From Bursaphelenchus xylophilus (taxonomy: Eukaryota; Nematoda; Chromadorea; Rhabditida; Aphelenchoididae): 64,000 nucleotides of DNA. The notes beneath the pieces were generated by a model, which saw only the letters and a program-made list of their open reading frames with translations, did not search any database and was not told the DNA's origin. This document shows positions 1-11,371 of this stretch, in pieces. The first letter of the stretch is position 1. Every line of letters starts with the position of its first letter. The DNA is taken from the NCBI GenBank assembly GCA_904066235.2, contig CAJFCV020000005.1:5823501-5887500 (forward strand), written 5' to 3'. Made by a program: the position numbers and the translations under genes.

Positions 1-1465
1 AAGTTTGCATCCTTCTTTTCAATGGCTCTGGAAGCAATTATCAATGAAAATTATCTTACTTTCTCCATGAAACCCTTTTCATTGGGACTTTCGGGTTATT
101 TATTTGAGTATGTTCTTCTTCAGCAGTCTTCAAGAAAGTGTAGAACACACAAGGAAGAAGAATCGAGGTCAAGGTAAGTGTAGATCCACCAACCAAGTCC
201 AGAAGGGGACCAAAATTGGGAACCGATTCGGCAGCAAACACCAGAATCGCCATAACTCCAGTCCGAACGATGACTCTTTTCGAAGAGAATTCTGGAAGTA
301 TCGATAATATAATATGTAGTAAAAAGTACCTTGAGGAATGTCAAACATCTCTTCAGCTTCCTGATTCAAGGGATTGATAACAATTGTGGTAGTCAGAATA
401 CAATGGACAGTAATCAACAAGTTCACCAATCTCTGGATCCATTGAGTTTGAATATTATTGATGATGGAATCACGAAGGGAATCTCCATAGGTGACGTAAG
501 CAATCAAGCATACAGGAAGATACATTCCCAATGTACCTAAAACATATTGAAATAAAAAGAATTCCATCCATTGGACATACAAGCAAAAGCGAGGATGGTG
601 GATTTGGTGAACTCTCCAGGTCTCTTCATGTCATGCTGGATGGTGGGGAAGGCGGCATGACCTCCATAAGAAAAGATGATAGTGCCCAGAGCCAAGAAAT
701 AATTAGTTAACCGGAATTCGGGCATTCTCATCTCCGGTCCACAAGTTTCACTATCAAGAGAAGCTCCAACAATGATCAAGACTACAGCCGCCGCTGTTGT
801 AAACATTGCCAAAACAACGGCAGCCCAGAAATCTTGAGGGGATTTGAGAAATGTGACTGGAAGAAGGGCCAGAGACACGATCAAAATGACATAACAATAA
901 CTAAAGTCCGTCTCAAAGAAGGTCTGAACAAAATCGTGGATATTCTTGGAGGCAAGGAGAAGATAAACAACAGCAACGCCAAATTGAGTGATGTCGATAC
1001 ATACCGAGACAATATTCCTGTGAGAAGTCATCCATTAGTTGTCCATAAACCTACCGAACTCTCCTACCACATGCCCGATATCCAATTTCTGGGTAAGGTT
1101 TTCTCGTATGACTTCTGTATTCAGGCCAATTCTTGATTAAAATCATCCAACTCAACCCCAGAACGTAGGAAGTGTAACCGGTCACAAAAGTCATGATAAA
1201 CATTGCTACTAGGCCAGACCAGAACTCTGAAACGGAACGTTAATCCCGTCAAACCCTTACGAGACTGTATCATCGCCGTTGGCAAAGCAACCAGTCCTCC
1301 TCCAGCGATATCCCCAACTACAAAAAGACCAGTGATAATCCAATTGAGACCATGTTTTCTTATATATTCCCCTTCCGGAGTGAAGTATCCGTTTTCGTCT
1401 GGCTTAGCTTCTGTGTAGATCACACTGACACTGATCTCTGGGACCTTTTTCTTGCCGCTCACCAT
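1..1465 (-). CDS. Amino acid transporter, AAAP/SLC36-SLC38-like family (3' end beyond the window)
   Basis: Multi-pass membrane permease that would move amino acids or related solutes across a membrane. Exons that join in phase are 1261-1465, 1055-1226, 581-1017, 330-536, 60-291 and 1-27, after which the gene leaves the window; about 435 residues are visible. The start at 1465 is the first ATG. The cytoplasmic N-terminus leads into a first membrane segment containing GDIAGGGLVALP, the typical opening helix of this family. Further hydrophobic segments follow in every exon, including IIFSYGGHAAFPTIQHDM, which resembles the conserved FSYGGH-type motif of nematode members. Most C. elegans paralogues are about 450-480 residues, so only the last helix or tail should be missing. 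The gene points away from the RRP15-like gene, with about 745 bp between their starts. Substrate cannot be read from the sequence. Family assignment is strong; the exact paralogue is unknown. Confidence 0.85.
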
Positions 1466-2210
1466 CCCCCGGTCAAATTTGAGACAATTGCAAGAACCGG
1501 AACACTACTGTTTGAGCGATAAGATAACCAAAAAGAGCTTTTCAGGACGATGCTTATCGTACTCTCTCATTGTTCGAGTTTCTAGTTTATTAATGTCAAA
1601 CTGAGCCGTTACGAATCATTTCTTATCATCTGACAGCTAATAAAGGTTCTTGGAGAGGGAGCACCATTGCATTCCATTAATATTTTGTACAAAAAACTAG
1701 TAAGTCGAACAATCCCGCAGCTAATCGCAAGACATTTAACTCTCTCTAAATCTTCTACGTCAGGCAATTTGTCAAATCCGGGCCTGGAGCTTGTTGATGA
1801 GAGTTGTTGATGAGGATATAAACCCCTCTTTTGTGTGTTATGGATTTCATGTAATCTCTTGTTAATACGTAACTAGATTGTGAAAGACGAGTAATCGTAT
1901 ACGGTTGGTGTAGCTTTTCGCACGATCGTATTTGTTTTTGAAAAAACAGCGAAATTCTTTGGGTTTCGAAATGAAAACAAATTTTGGCATTCTGTCGCAA
2001 ACAAGCAAAAAATAATATTTTTTTTTGTAAAATCCGTAAGTTTCACAGTGTTAAAAAATGGCGCTGAGTGAAATTGGGCTGAATTCAGGGATGGGCACAC
2101 ATGTGTTTATGCAATGTGTGCATGGCAGAAAAAAAGGGAGATCCAAGAAATCAGCCCAATTTGCATACTCGGTGGAGTAGCTCGGTCCTATTTCTTTCAG
2201 CCCAATTTCC
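1466..2210. other. Divergent intergenic region
   Basis: AT-rich spacer between the divergent permease and RRP15-like genes; it should contain both promoters. Only short unconvincing ORFs are present. Confidence 0.5.
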
Positions 2211-3034
2211 ATGAAGCCAAAAATGAGTGTGGAAGTAATAGAAGAAAAGACAGTGGACATAAACGAATCGCCAGAAGATAGCGACGGCGACAAGGAAGAA
2301 GTACGTTTATTTTTTGCAGAATGGATTGTTTTCATAATTGTTTTCTTAATAGGTTCGATTAATCTGTTGCTTTTGCTCTGAAAGCTTTGCTTTTATTTTT
2401 ATTCTATTTTTTCTTGATTTAGGCCCGGGCTAAGAAGTTGAGGAAAAGAAAGTCTAAAAATGATGATTGGGCTAAGTTGGGTTATAAGAAACCCTGCTAT
2501 GCGGAGGACAGAGAACGGGAAAGACAGTTGGCAGCTATTGCAACTAGAGGAGTAACGCAATTGTTCAATGCTGTAGCCGAAAGACAAAGGATTATTGATG
2601 AGAAGTTGGATGAGTTGGAGAAGACGAAGATCAGGTCCAAGCGACATGAATTGTTAACGGAGCTTAAGAGTAACGACTTCCATTCGCAGCTGTACCGACA
2701 GAGAAAACCAAAGGTAGACTTTTTGGCCATCTTCTCTTGGTTTAGGTGTTGTAACACTCGGCTTGGGATGTCTCTTTTATCGTCGTACCTCATCTCTCCC
2801 TCTTCGTATGCCTTTTCACAGGACGGGGGGAGAAGATTAGTGTTGTGACGAAAGCGAGAGACATTTTTCTGGGATGTAATTATACCGCTTTCGCAGGATT
2901 GGGGCACTTGTTTTAGACAAACTTAAATTAATATCTTAATGTTTCAGACCGAGGAAGACGAGGTGAAGGAGGAAATCAAGGAGGAAATTGGCGAAGAGAC
3001 TGAGGGCGAAGACGATGATATCATTGCTATATAA
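2211..3034 (+). CDS. RRP15: RRP15-like ribosomal RNA processing protein
   Basis: Predicted nucleolar factor for 60S subunit maturation, by analogy with yeast Rrp15. Exons 2211-2300, 2423-2713 and 2948-3034 join in phase 0 and give 155 residues. The first exon is acidic. The second holds the family core: a Lys/Arg-rich stretch, WAKLGYKKP, then the diagnostic RERERQLAAIATRGVTQLFN, followed by a helical Lys/Glu-rich segment ending DFHSQLYRQRKP. The C-terminal exon is a short acidic tail (EDEVKEEIKEEIGEE). The protein is shorter than human RRP15 but has the same order of basic core and acidic tail. The stop lies only 210 bp before the annexin start on the same strand, so the two may share an operon. 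No AATAAA is seen after the stop; TATAAA near 3086 is a weak candidate. Assignment rests on the core motif and is confident. Confidence 0.88.
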
Positions 3035-3215
3035 TTGTTGTTATGTCTATCATTTCTTGTAATTTTTATTGTTGAATTTCGCTGTTATAAAGACGCTGTA
3101 ATATGTAATATAACATTAACGGCTGTGTTTAGAGTGGAGATGATCGGTTTATGAGATAGAGGGCTTGGCTTGTGTTGGTCTGTTTTCGTGCCCCTTCATC
3201 TTCCTAATGACAACC

Positions 3216-3218
3216 TAG
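3216..3218 (+). other. Candidate trans-splice acceptor before the annexin gene
   Basis: A TAG preceded by CAACC lies 26 nt upstream of the annexin ATG, in the short gap after the RRP15-like gene. An in-frame TGA at 3208-3210 excludes an earlier start. It would fit an SL acceptor for a downstream cistron, but the pyrimidine tract is poor. Confidence 0.3.
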
Positions 3219-3243
3219 ACTGCCAGAGGGAAGTATTGTGTCC

Positions 3244-6200
3244 ATGCCTTCGATACGCTCTTGGGCGAGTCGTATCTCGGCATTGGTACCGTCTTGCAGA
3301 CGGCGGGAGTTCGATCCTTCTGATCATTCCAGACAACCCCAGTCTAGATCTGAAAAACAGAAGTTGCCTGAGGTCAAGAATCAGATTGTGGTGAGATCCG
3401 AAGACGAAAAGAGGAATTCCGATGCCAAATCTGTAGTCGACGAAGTTGATGAAGAGATCGAAGCCCTGTCGCCTTCCGCGAGCATCATCGAGAACCTGGC
3501 AGTGGAATTGTTCCCTATTCATCAGACAGTGAGTGAACTTGTAGATATTAATCATGAAAAATAAAGATTGCGAAGCTCTTTTAAATTGGGTTTAAGAGCT
3601 GACCTTTTCAATAATACGACTCAAACTGCAAGAAATCTTTTTCAGACAAGCGAGAAAGAGGAGGACCATGAGAAGATACCGGAGGTGTTGGTAAGTGGTG
3701 CCAGACGGGATATCTGCACGTCAAGGAGGATTAGGACTGAAGATGAGGTCGAGAAGCATCGAAAAGGAGCGGGAATTGAGAGAAGGGAAGGGACGGAGTA
3801 ATTGGGCAGGTGTAGATGTAAAGCCAAATCCGCAAGAGAGCAATAGAAAAAGGTGTGTGACCGGGCCCGGCTTATAGACAGGGAGGGGGAAGATTCGGCG
3901 AGAAGTAAGAAGAGTCAGGAATTATTCCAAAACATTTTCCCAACCCGATTCGATGCGATACAGTAGTCAAGAGGGGGACGGTGCCCGAGGGCCGATCTTG
4001 TATTCCCGAGAGCTTCCCATGTACAGGGTAAGTCGAGGGGGGACCAATTAGTGCTAATTAGGTATGGCCACTCTAATTTCTTCTCTCTTGCCGCGGATTT
4101 AAGCCCTCAGGCACACGGACATTTAAAGGCGTGGTCCTACCAGGTGAAGGTCTCGTTACGTCACAGATGACACCCCGATTAAGCGGATCGGCCGGATTCA
4201 AAAGGGATGCCTTCGGCTTTTTTCATCAGTCGGGCCTCTTGAAACTATTTTCTAATTGATTCAGGTCTACGCAAGCACTCCTCAGTGTAACTCCCGCGAC
4301 TCCAGTCCAGTCCGAGAAGCCATTCCGCCTCCAGTTGAAACTGAGCCAGTCGAACCAGATTCTGGGTTCAACTCTTCGACTACGGGAAAAGAATCAGAAG
4401 CCAGCACGGAGACGCTTCAGAACTCCCACATGCCGCCAATCGAGGCCAGTGCCGTTAATTCGGTTAACAGAAACGGGCAGGTAAGAGGTTTGGTGTGTTA
4501 TATCTCATGTTTCGAAATTATACTAAATGGTGATAATAGTTTCGCACAAAACATCAATTGCTTTTAGTATTAGGTTGTTTCAGGCAACAATTTATTAACT
4601 ATAATTTAAAATTTACTTGAATTGAATAATAACAGTAATGAGACTGATAAGAGATTTTAATTGCGACTTATTTATAAATCCTTTGGCTACAATCGTCTTT
4701 GCCTCATTTTTTCCCATCATTTACGTTGTTATGTCGATTATAGATGTCCATTTTTAATTTTTTATCGAGCCTTATGGCTTGATGGCATTTTGCCCGTTTT
4801 AAAGCGGATAATTTTATTACATTGAGATCCATGTAAAAAGTAATAATCTGAAGCGATGAGGATTTCCTGTGTCTCAGCGGGCTTAAGACTTTTCCATTCC
4901 AGTTACGAAACTCGACCAGCAGTCCGCCCGGAGGGTATCAGCGTCAGAAATCCAATTCCTCAGACGCCGAGAGACGACGCCAGCGCCGACTCCAGATGCC
5001 GCTGATGTACAGAATGTATGAGAGTCAGGTAATTATCGCATGATTGTTATTAGTGTTAGTTGTTATGTACTTCTCCGGCACGTTTTTGTGTCGTGCTTTG
5101 TTTATTAGAAGTAATTGATGATATTTATAGAGTGAAGATGTTCGGGGAACAGTCCGGGGACCAGATGATGACTCTTTCAGACCAGAGGAAGCCAGTAAGC
5201 GCCTTAGGGCAGCGCTGGGTGGTGGACTCCGTAAGTGGAGAATCTCTTTTCTCTTATATTAATATAGCTGCAGAGGCTGATGACAAAGCGATCATGCAAG
5301 TCCTTCTTTCTCACACCAACTTCCAACGACAGAAAATTGTGGCCGCTTATGAGGGGATGTACAATAGAGTGAGTTTTTTATACTAACCTTATATATAATT
5401 TATATTTTAATTTAGAAACTCTCTGATGATATTGAAGAAGAGGTTGGCGGTTTCTTCCTGGACGCTACCTTAGCTCTTCTGCAGCCAGCCCACGTTTATT
5501 CGGCTCGTATTTTGCACAATTCTTTGTCCATTCGTTCCGTTAATCGATCTATTGCTGTAGAGATTGCGTTGACCAGTTCTTCCTCGGTGAGTTTGATGTA
5601 AAGAACATGTGGAATTACGTTATTCATGGTTATACTTGCATATTTTTATGAAATCTCTTCAATTACCGTGTATTCACGGTCTTTTCTGATCCTTTGTTAG
5701 TTGCCATTTACATTTGACCGATGGTCTCTTCAAAATAACTGTATTTCTTTTAACAGTAGTCTAATTGTAAACAGTATTTTCAGCAATTAAAGGTGATCAA
5801 AGATGCATATTTTAATGAATATCATGTGAGTCTGGAGAAGGATCTGGGTCTCAAAGTGGAAGGTCTGTTCGGGAAGATGTTGCAATTGATCTTGTTGAGA
5901 AAAAACGATCCCTCGGACGACGTGGACATTGAGCTGGCTGACAGTATGATTGCCGAGATAACCAAGGTAAGAGAGACGACATCCAGGGTCTCCAGATTAA
6001 GTTTTCTAATCCCGATTCTCTCTTTTGGTTATTCACGTATTTTGTATCCTCAGGGGGTTTCTTTCACCTAATCCATGTTCCAAAAAGAGAAGGTAATCCA
6101 ATAGCAAGAATTAGTGGGTGCCCAGACATCTTCTCACTTGTATAATATACATATTATCCTGTTCTTTAGAACGAGCATGGAGTCGAGGAAATCGGGCGAA

Positions 6201-6738
6201 ATCTGGATTTATTTGCCCGGGTCTTCGCTAACCAGGGCCTTAATCAGATCCGATGTTTCGTCGACAGATTCGACGCCAAAATGAACAGTGCACATCAGAG
6301 TACGGAGACCATATCAGAGGCAAGCAAGGCCAAGGACTTTGAGTCCATCCTCAGAAAGAGTGTCAACATTCATTCAGAAGTACGACAGATGATGTTGATG
6401 TACTCCAAGATCGCCCGAAACATGCAATTGTACTTTGCCGAGAGAATACATGAGGCCATCTCGGGAACACGGCCTGATCACTCAGCCATTATTAGAATCC
6501 TCGTGACTCGCAGTGAAGTGAGTGACGTCAATTGTAATACTATATAACATGAATAATCTTTTTATTACCGTTCCTTTTTGTGTTGTAGATTGACCTCCAC
6601 GATATTTGCGATGAATACAAAAAGAAATACGGTAGACACGTGGTACTGGACCTGCAACAGACCTGCAGCGGCGACTTCCTCCGACTTTTGAACCTCCTGG
6701 TAGTTCCAATGGAGCATAACGACGACGTGTTCTCCTAA
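3244..6738 (+). CDS. Annexin with long N-terminal extension
   Basis: Calcium-dependent phospholipid-binding protein family. Exons 3244-3528, 3646-3690, 3878-4027, 4265-4480, 4903-5028, 5131-5230, 5274-5368, 5416-5586, 5784-5966, 6170-6517 and 6589-6738 join in phase to a 622-residue product. Residues 1-274 are a Ser/Pro/Glu/Arg-rich, probably disordered extension. Residues 275-622 form the annexin core of four repeats. Repeat 1 contains DDSFRPEEASKRLRAAL and DDKAIMQVLLSHTNFQRQKI. Repeat 4 contains DHSAIIRILVTRSEIDLHDI and a terminal SGDFLRLLNLLV, a close match to annexin consensus. The repeat 1 calcium loop, usually GxGTD, reads GGGLQADD, and the repeat 4 loop reads SGTRPDH, so calcium binding may be reduced. 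AATAAAAAATAAA follows the stop. The region 3691-3877 was treated as an intron because phase is kept and a stop lies in its coding-like frame. The core is certain; extension exons are less so. Confidence 0.87.
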
Positions 6739-8772
6739 ATAAAAAATAAATCTTACCCTTTATGTGTACATTTATCGGTGAAATAAATCTGTTAAAGACA
6801 CTGGCACCGTATGACAAAAAACCGCTGAAACTCGTTAAATCGGGGTGGTCTCATCACTCAAATCTCAATTAGTCTCTTCCTCAAAACATTAAAATTAGGT
6901 TGGACAGCTGTTTTTGGGCCCACTTCGGGAATAAATCCCGAATAAATCATATATTCGAAGAACGGTCAGTGGCCCGGAAATGGGAAGCCGGAGTTATTGG
7001 ATGGGGCATCCAAGGTTCAACTTTCCTTGTCCCCAATGTCAGATTGGCATTCGTTGCAACCAAATAAGGGATACGGTAGGAAAAGGCAGAAGTCGATGGT
7101 ATTTCCATTGACTTCGGCATATGGTATTTTTGTAATTTCTTTTTATTTCGCAAACTTGGAAACATGTAAACATCTTACATAATTTGGCATAATTGCTGTC
7201 AAAAAGTACATGATCACGTGACTCGGGAAGTTATCTTCCAGATCACTGATCTGTTGTTGACCGTTGACTTTCCTTACCCTATAGACAATAATATTTATGA
7301 TGCTGATGATTCGATTTGTTTATCCTTTTTTTAATTTCTGTTCGCAATACTCAATTATATGTATATATACTTATTTTCAATTACATATTTGGATACGAAT
7401 AATCGTTTCAATAGAACTTGTCTCTTTGAGTGGAACTGTATTACAGTGGCATCTGCATAATTGTGTCATAACCTTGTGATATAAGGCGTGTGCATTATTA
7501 TTTCGTGCGAAACAACAAACAAAAACAGAATTTCCTGTCTGGTTACTGTAGTTGCGCAATGTGACATAACGTTGCGTCATTTCTCTTTTTACAAGAAAAG
7601 TACTTCTATGGGGCATGGAGTTACAGGTCGAGACATATCGAAAAAATCGCAAAATTTTTCTGATTCGGAATAAATAACAGTTAGCTGCCTAATTTTGGTT
7701 TGTAAGGGCCAAAAAATCCTCAGAACTTTTCTCGCAACGCCACACAAATGTCATTTTTTATAGTGGAGCTATAGTATACAAAATAAGGTGTAGTATTAAT
7801 GAAATTTGATATTTTAAGGCTTGTCATGTTTCGACCTGTAACTCCGTACCCCATAGAAGTACTTTCCTTGTTAAAAATCTTCGCCTTTCTCTGTCGCCTC
7901 CTCAAAAAGAAGACCGAAATACTCTTAATCAAATTGAAACTGATAGCTGCATTTTTGGTCCACCAAGTATGAATTACGCACGCTAACAGAGCTTCCCTGT
8001 TGACCTTTGACATTTTAACTCCAAATGAAGAGGCCCGAAATCTTTGAAAATTTTTAAGTTTCGCAAGTTCGTAAAATATTCGAGGGGCTTTGGCTAAATG
8101 AAACTTTTATAAATAGCAAAAAAGACCAAATTTTGAAGAAATTATTCTTCAAGCCATTATCGAAAATCTTCGAAATACAAGATCTTGAAAATGCGAATAA
8201 ATGGGCGAGACTGTGTGCATGCGTGACGACATTCGCCTCGAAGATACATAACAAGTTTCCAAAAATGTCAAAGGTCAGTATGGGCGCCTCGGGGAACCTG
8301 CGCAGGTCGAACTTGATGGACAAAAAATGGGGTGACTCAGTTTCAATTTGATATAAATGTTAGTGCATTATTCGCGGAGAAATCCTTGAAATAAGGTTGG
8401 AAGCTCTGGCAGAACCTCTTGGGGTATATACATACATTCTAATATAGCTTTTCTTCTCGTGGATACTTTAAATGATAAGGACCTGTGTTTCAGCTCTTAC
8501 TTATCCCATTGGCGACCCTTCATTTGTGGCAGATCGCGTATATGCCATATGCATAGCCAATGTTGCAAACTTTTTTGACCAGCCAGTCAATGAGTTAAAA
8601 TACAACTAAATTTTTTAATGGCCAGCCGAAACCCTGGATCAACTGGCCAAAGTGTCAGAATGGTTTTGAAATAGAATTTTTCGACATTTGCTATACATAC
8701 ATATTGGGTTTATATTCGATCTGCCCAAATGAAAGGTTACGGTTCCATTTAGTTGCACTTTTGTAAATAAAT
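6739..8772. other. Intergenic region between annexin and DM-domain genes
   Basis: About 2 kb without a convincing gene. It contains the foldback element at 7591-7871; the remainder is AT-rich and holds only short ORFs. Confidence 0.5.
7591..7871. mobile_element. Foldback MITE with ACAAG(G/A)AAAGTACTT ends
   Basis: The left end ACAAGAAAAGTACTTCTATG returns as an inverted copy at the right end (plus-strand CATAGAAGTACTTTCCTTGT). Pairing continues inward through the inverted GGAGTTACAGGTCGA segment. No coding capacity. The same terminal sequence and an internal TTAGCTGCC motif recur in the element at 54796-55390, so they are one family. Confidence 0.65.
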
Positions 8773-10212
8773 ATGTCCAAGGAAGCCAAATCCAGCGATC
8801 CATCGGAAAGAATGCCCCATTGTCAGCGATGTGCTCAGCATAATGTTAAGAATCGTCTTCGAGGACACAAGCAAGTGTGCCCTTTTAAGGATTGTACTTG
8901 TCCCAAATGTTTGGTGGTGATCGAAAGGCAAAGATTGATGGCCGATCAGATCAAACTCAGGAGACTTCAAAAGAAACAGAGGACAAAAATGCTGCAAAAA
9001 CAAAAGGAAGAAGGTGAGGTTTTTTGAATTTATTTTGTAAAGGAAAAGTTATATATTTTGTTTAGCAAAAATGTATTTTTAATATCGGTAATGGTTATTT
9101 AGGGATATTTTTGCAGAGAATAAGCACATCTAGGTGCATTCCCTAAATGGCCACTTTCAATTAAAGCCAGCTCCTTATTAAGAATTAATTAGCATTTTTG
9201 TACATTTAATGGTTGGTTTGGGAAGTGCAAATATATATAGATGTATGTGCTTCTGAAAATAAGATTTATTTCAAATTGATTGCAACAAGTTGTTATAAAA
9301 ACATAAAATTTATTGAACTTTGTCACATTGAAAATATAAAATTACGTAAGGCTCATTAAAAGTTTACCTAAATACTTTGCTGAACCACACAACTTTCCCC
9401 AGATTTAACTGATATTTACATGCATGCGATAAGAATTGACTCAAATAAATTCAGTATAACTTTTTTTAAGTTACCACTTCAACCATTGTGTAATACGGAA
9501 TAAATCGTGATATTTTTGAGAATTTTCAAAACTGGTAATTCTTTATACACAACTGCGTAATACACATGGCTTGTAATCTGATTTGTTTATTTTTTAATCC
9601 CAATTAAATATTACGGATATAACTTTTCTAGACATCATTGTCAACCAAGAGATTACTCAAATACATTTTTTTGGATTAAGACGTTAGGTTTAGAATTTAG
9701 TTTATTTGGGACTGGATTTGGGGGACAAGGAAGATCAAAGTTACAGTAATCCCTAACAAACAATTTAGGGAAATTATTTGAGAACAGTTTTTTCTGAGAG
9801 CTTACTGTAATCTTAGTGGGGAAAAAATTTTCCAGTAATTTTTATTTAAAAAAATTCTTTAATCGTAAGAATTTTAAAACTGCTAGAAAATATTTACAAA
9901 ATTGTTTGGAATTTTTTTTCCGACCCGATTTCCGGCATAACAAACCTGATTCTTTGTGTCCTAATTGGGAGAATATGAGAGACACTTTATTATTCGCAGT
10001 AATTGTTTCCCCAAAGATATCTTCTTGTCTACAAGCCTTGATGACGGAGTTTGAAAGTAATCAACTTCTTTAATTACCGATTTAATTACACTTTTGCAGA
10101 AGAAAAAGAGTCCAGACCATCAGAAACTCAGACCTCCGCTGCACCGACGGTCGATGGAAACTCTCTTTTCCTTTCTTTCTTTGGTTTCAATCCGTTATTC
10201 CAATCTCAATGA
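8773..10212 (+). CDS. Small DM-domain (DMRT-type) protein
   Basis: Predicted DNA-binding protein of the Doublesex/MAB-3 class, often used in sexual or neuronal differentiation. Exon 1 is 8773-9013; exon 2 is 10100-10212 after a 1086-bp intron; phase is kept and the product is 117 residues. Residues 15-62 carry all eight zinc ligands of the intertwined DM module: C17, C20, H23, H32, C36, C41, C43 and C46, followed by the recognition helix ERQRLMADQIKLRRLQKK. The remainder is a short Lys/Glu-rich helix and a hydrophobic tail ending FFGFNPLFQSQ. No DMA domain is visible and the protein is short for the family. The long intron contains an open stretch (about 9816-10073) that could be an alternative exon, but no similarity was recognised. 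DM assignment is certain; orthology to a particular dmd or mab gene is not. Confidence 0.9.
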
Positions 10213-10960
10213 TCGCTGTATAACAACAAATGCTTTCAAATTATTTTTTTATTTCTAAAAATAAATTTGAATATTTAATTTGCATGCAAACTTTTTTGAG
10301 GTTAATTAGCCAGGAATAAGCTGCAAATAGAGTTTTTGACTGACTTCTTCCATTTGAATGAGAGATTACTATAACTCTTATGAAGTAATTAATTCTTTTA
10401 TAAAAAGAAACGGAAATTGGCAATGAACACTGTGAATTCATGAAATTGACGGCTTAATTAGTGTAAAAATAATGCCACATCCGATTAAAGATTGCCAAAT
10501 ATGTATGATGATTCATAAACCCAGTGTTTATACAATTATTGGTGGGTCTAAACCAAAAAATTATTTGCAATTTGAGGGATAAAAATGGACTTGCAGAGAG
10601 GGATGCCAGACAAAATGTATTTGCATTTACATTTATCTCATCAACCAGTCTAACAAACACCGTTTTCCCTGAGGCTATTACAAATTCAAGGCTTCCCATT
10701 AGACGTGTTTCTTTTCTTACGCCGTCCTCATCTCTTTTCCTTATTTCATCAACGGCTTCCACGCCTTCCGAACCCCCTTTCCTCGGCTATATTTATAAAG
10801 TAATGCACACAGAGATCGGTTACATTTATTCAAAGCCCATCCAACTTTCTATGTGCGTAGGCTTGGCCAAACAGCCGAAGGGAATGAGCTTAAAGAGGAC
10901 TGGTATGACATATGATTAGAGGACCCGGTTTTATATTGCCATAAACAAATTAAAGGACAT
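10213..10960. other. Convergent intergenic region
   Basis: Lies between the 3' ends of the DM gene and the secreted orphan. A 131-codon plus-strand ORF (10524-10919) and an antisense 102-codon ORF overlap here. Neither resembles a known family nor has a clear start context, so neither is called. Confidence 0.4.
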
Positions 10961-11371
10961 TTATTTGTCACTTCTGGAGGCATTTACATTGGCGGCTGAC
11001 AGAGAGCGGAAAAGGTGACTGAAGAAGGGGAAGGGGGTCACCCCACCGGGATCCGGTCTACTTTCATCAGGATATTCAGAAGTTTGAAGGAACTGGCCCG
11101 TTTCTGATTGATCGGCGGGGTTACTGATCGTTTCAATGCTTCTAAAACGAAATAAATAAATGAATAATTAATTTTTTGTATCACTTACCGAAATAACAAT
11201 GAGGAAACCGAGTTTTCATCTCCTCCAGACAATAATCGTCCCCCTGACATAGGCCATTTATTACTCTGCAGGATACTGTAACACGATTTATACTTTGGTG
11301 AATAAAAACCTACAAATTGAAGAATTGACCAAGTTAAGAATCAAACAAACCGCCACAAATCGGAGTAACAT
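10961..11371 (-). CDS. Small secreted protein of unknown function
   Basis: Three exons (11310-11371, 11189-11275, 10961-11141) join in phase to 109 residues. The N-terminus MLLRFVAVCLILNLVNSSIC is a clear signal peptide. The rest is Ser/Asp/Pro-rich and lacks cysteines after the signal region, with SGGRLLSGGDENS centrally and TPFPFFSHLFRSLSA near the C-terminus. No dibasic-flanked amidated repeat is visible, so a classical neuropeptide precursor is not obvious, although the size and signal peptide would allow a secreted peptide hormone. The model depends on a GTTTTT donor after exon 1; an alternative GTATAA donor would hit an early stop in exon 2. I do not recognise the family. Confidence 0.6.

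Noticed and set aside
10524..10919. 131-codon plus-strand ORF
   Set aside because: No recognisable motif, overlaps an equally long antisense ORF, and lacks splice or start support.
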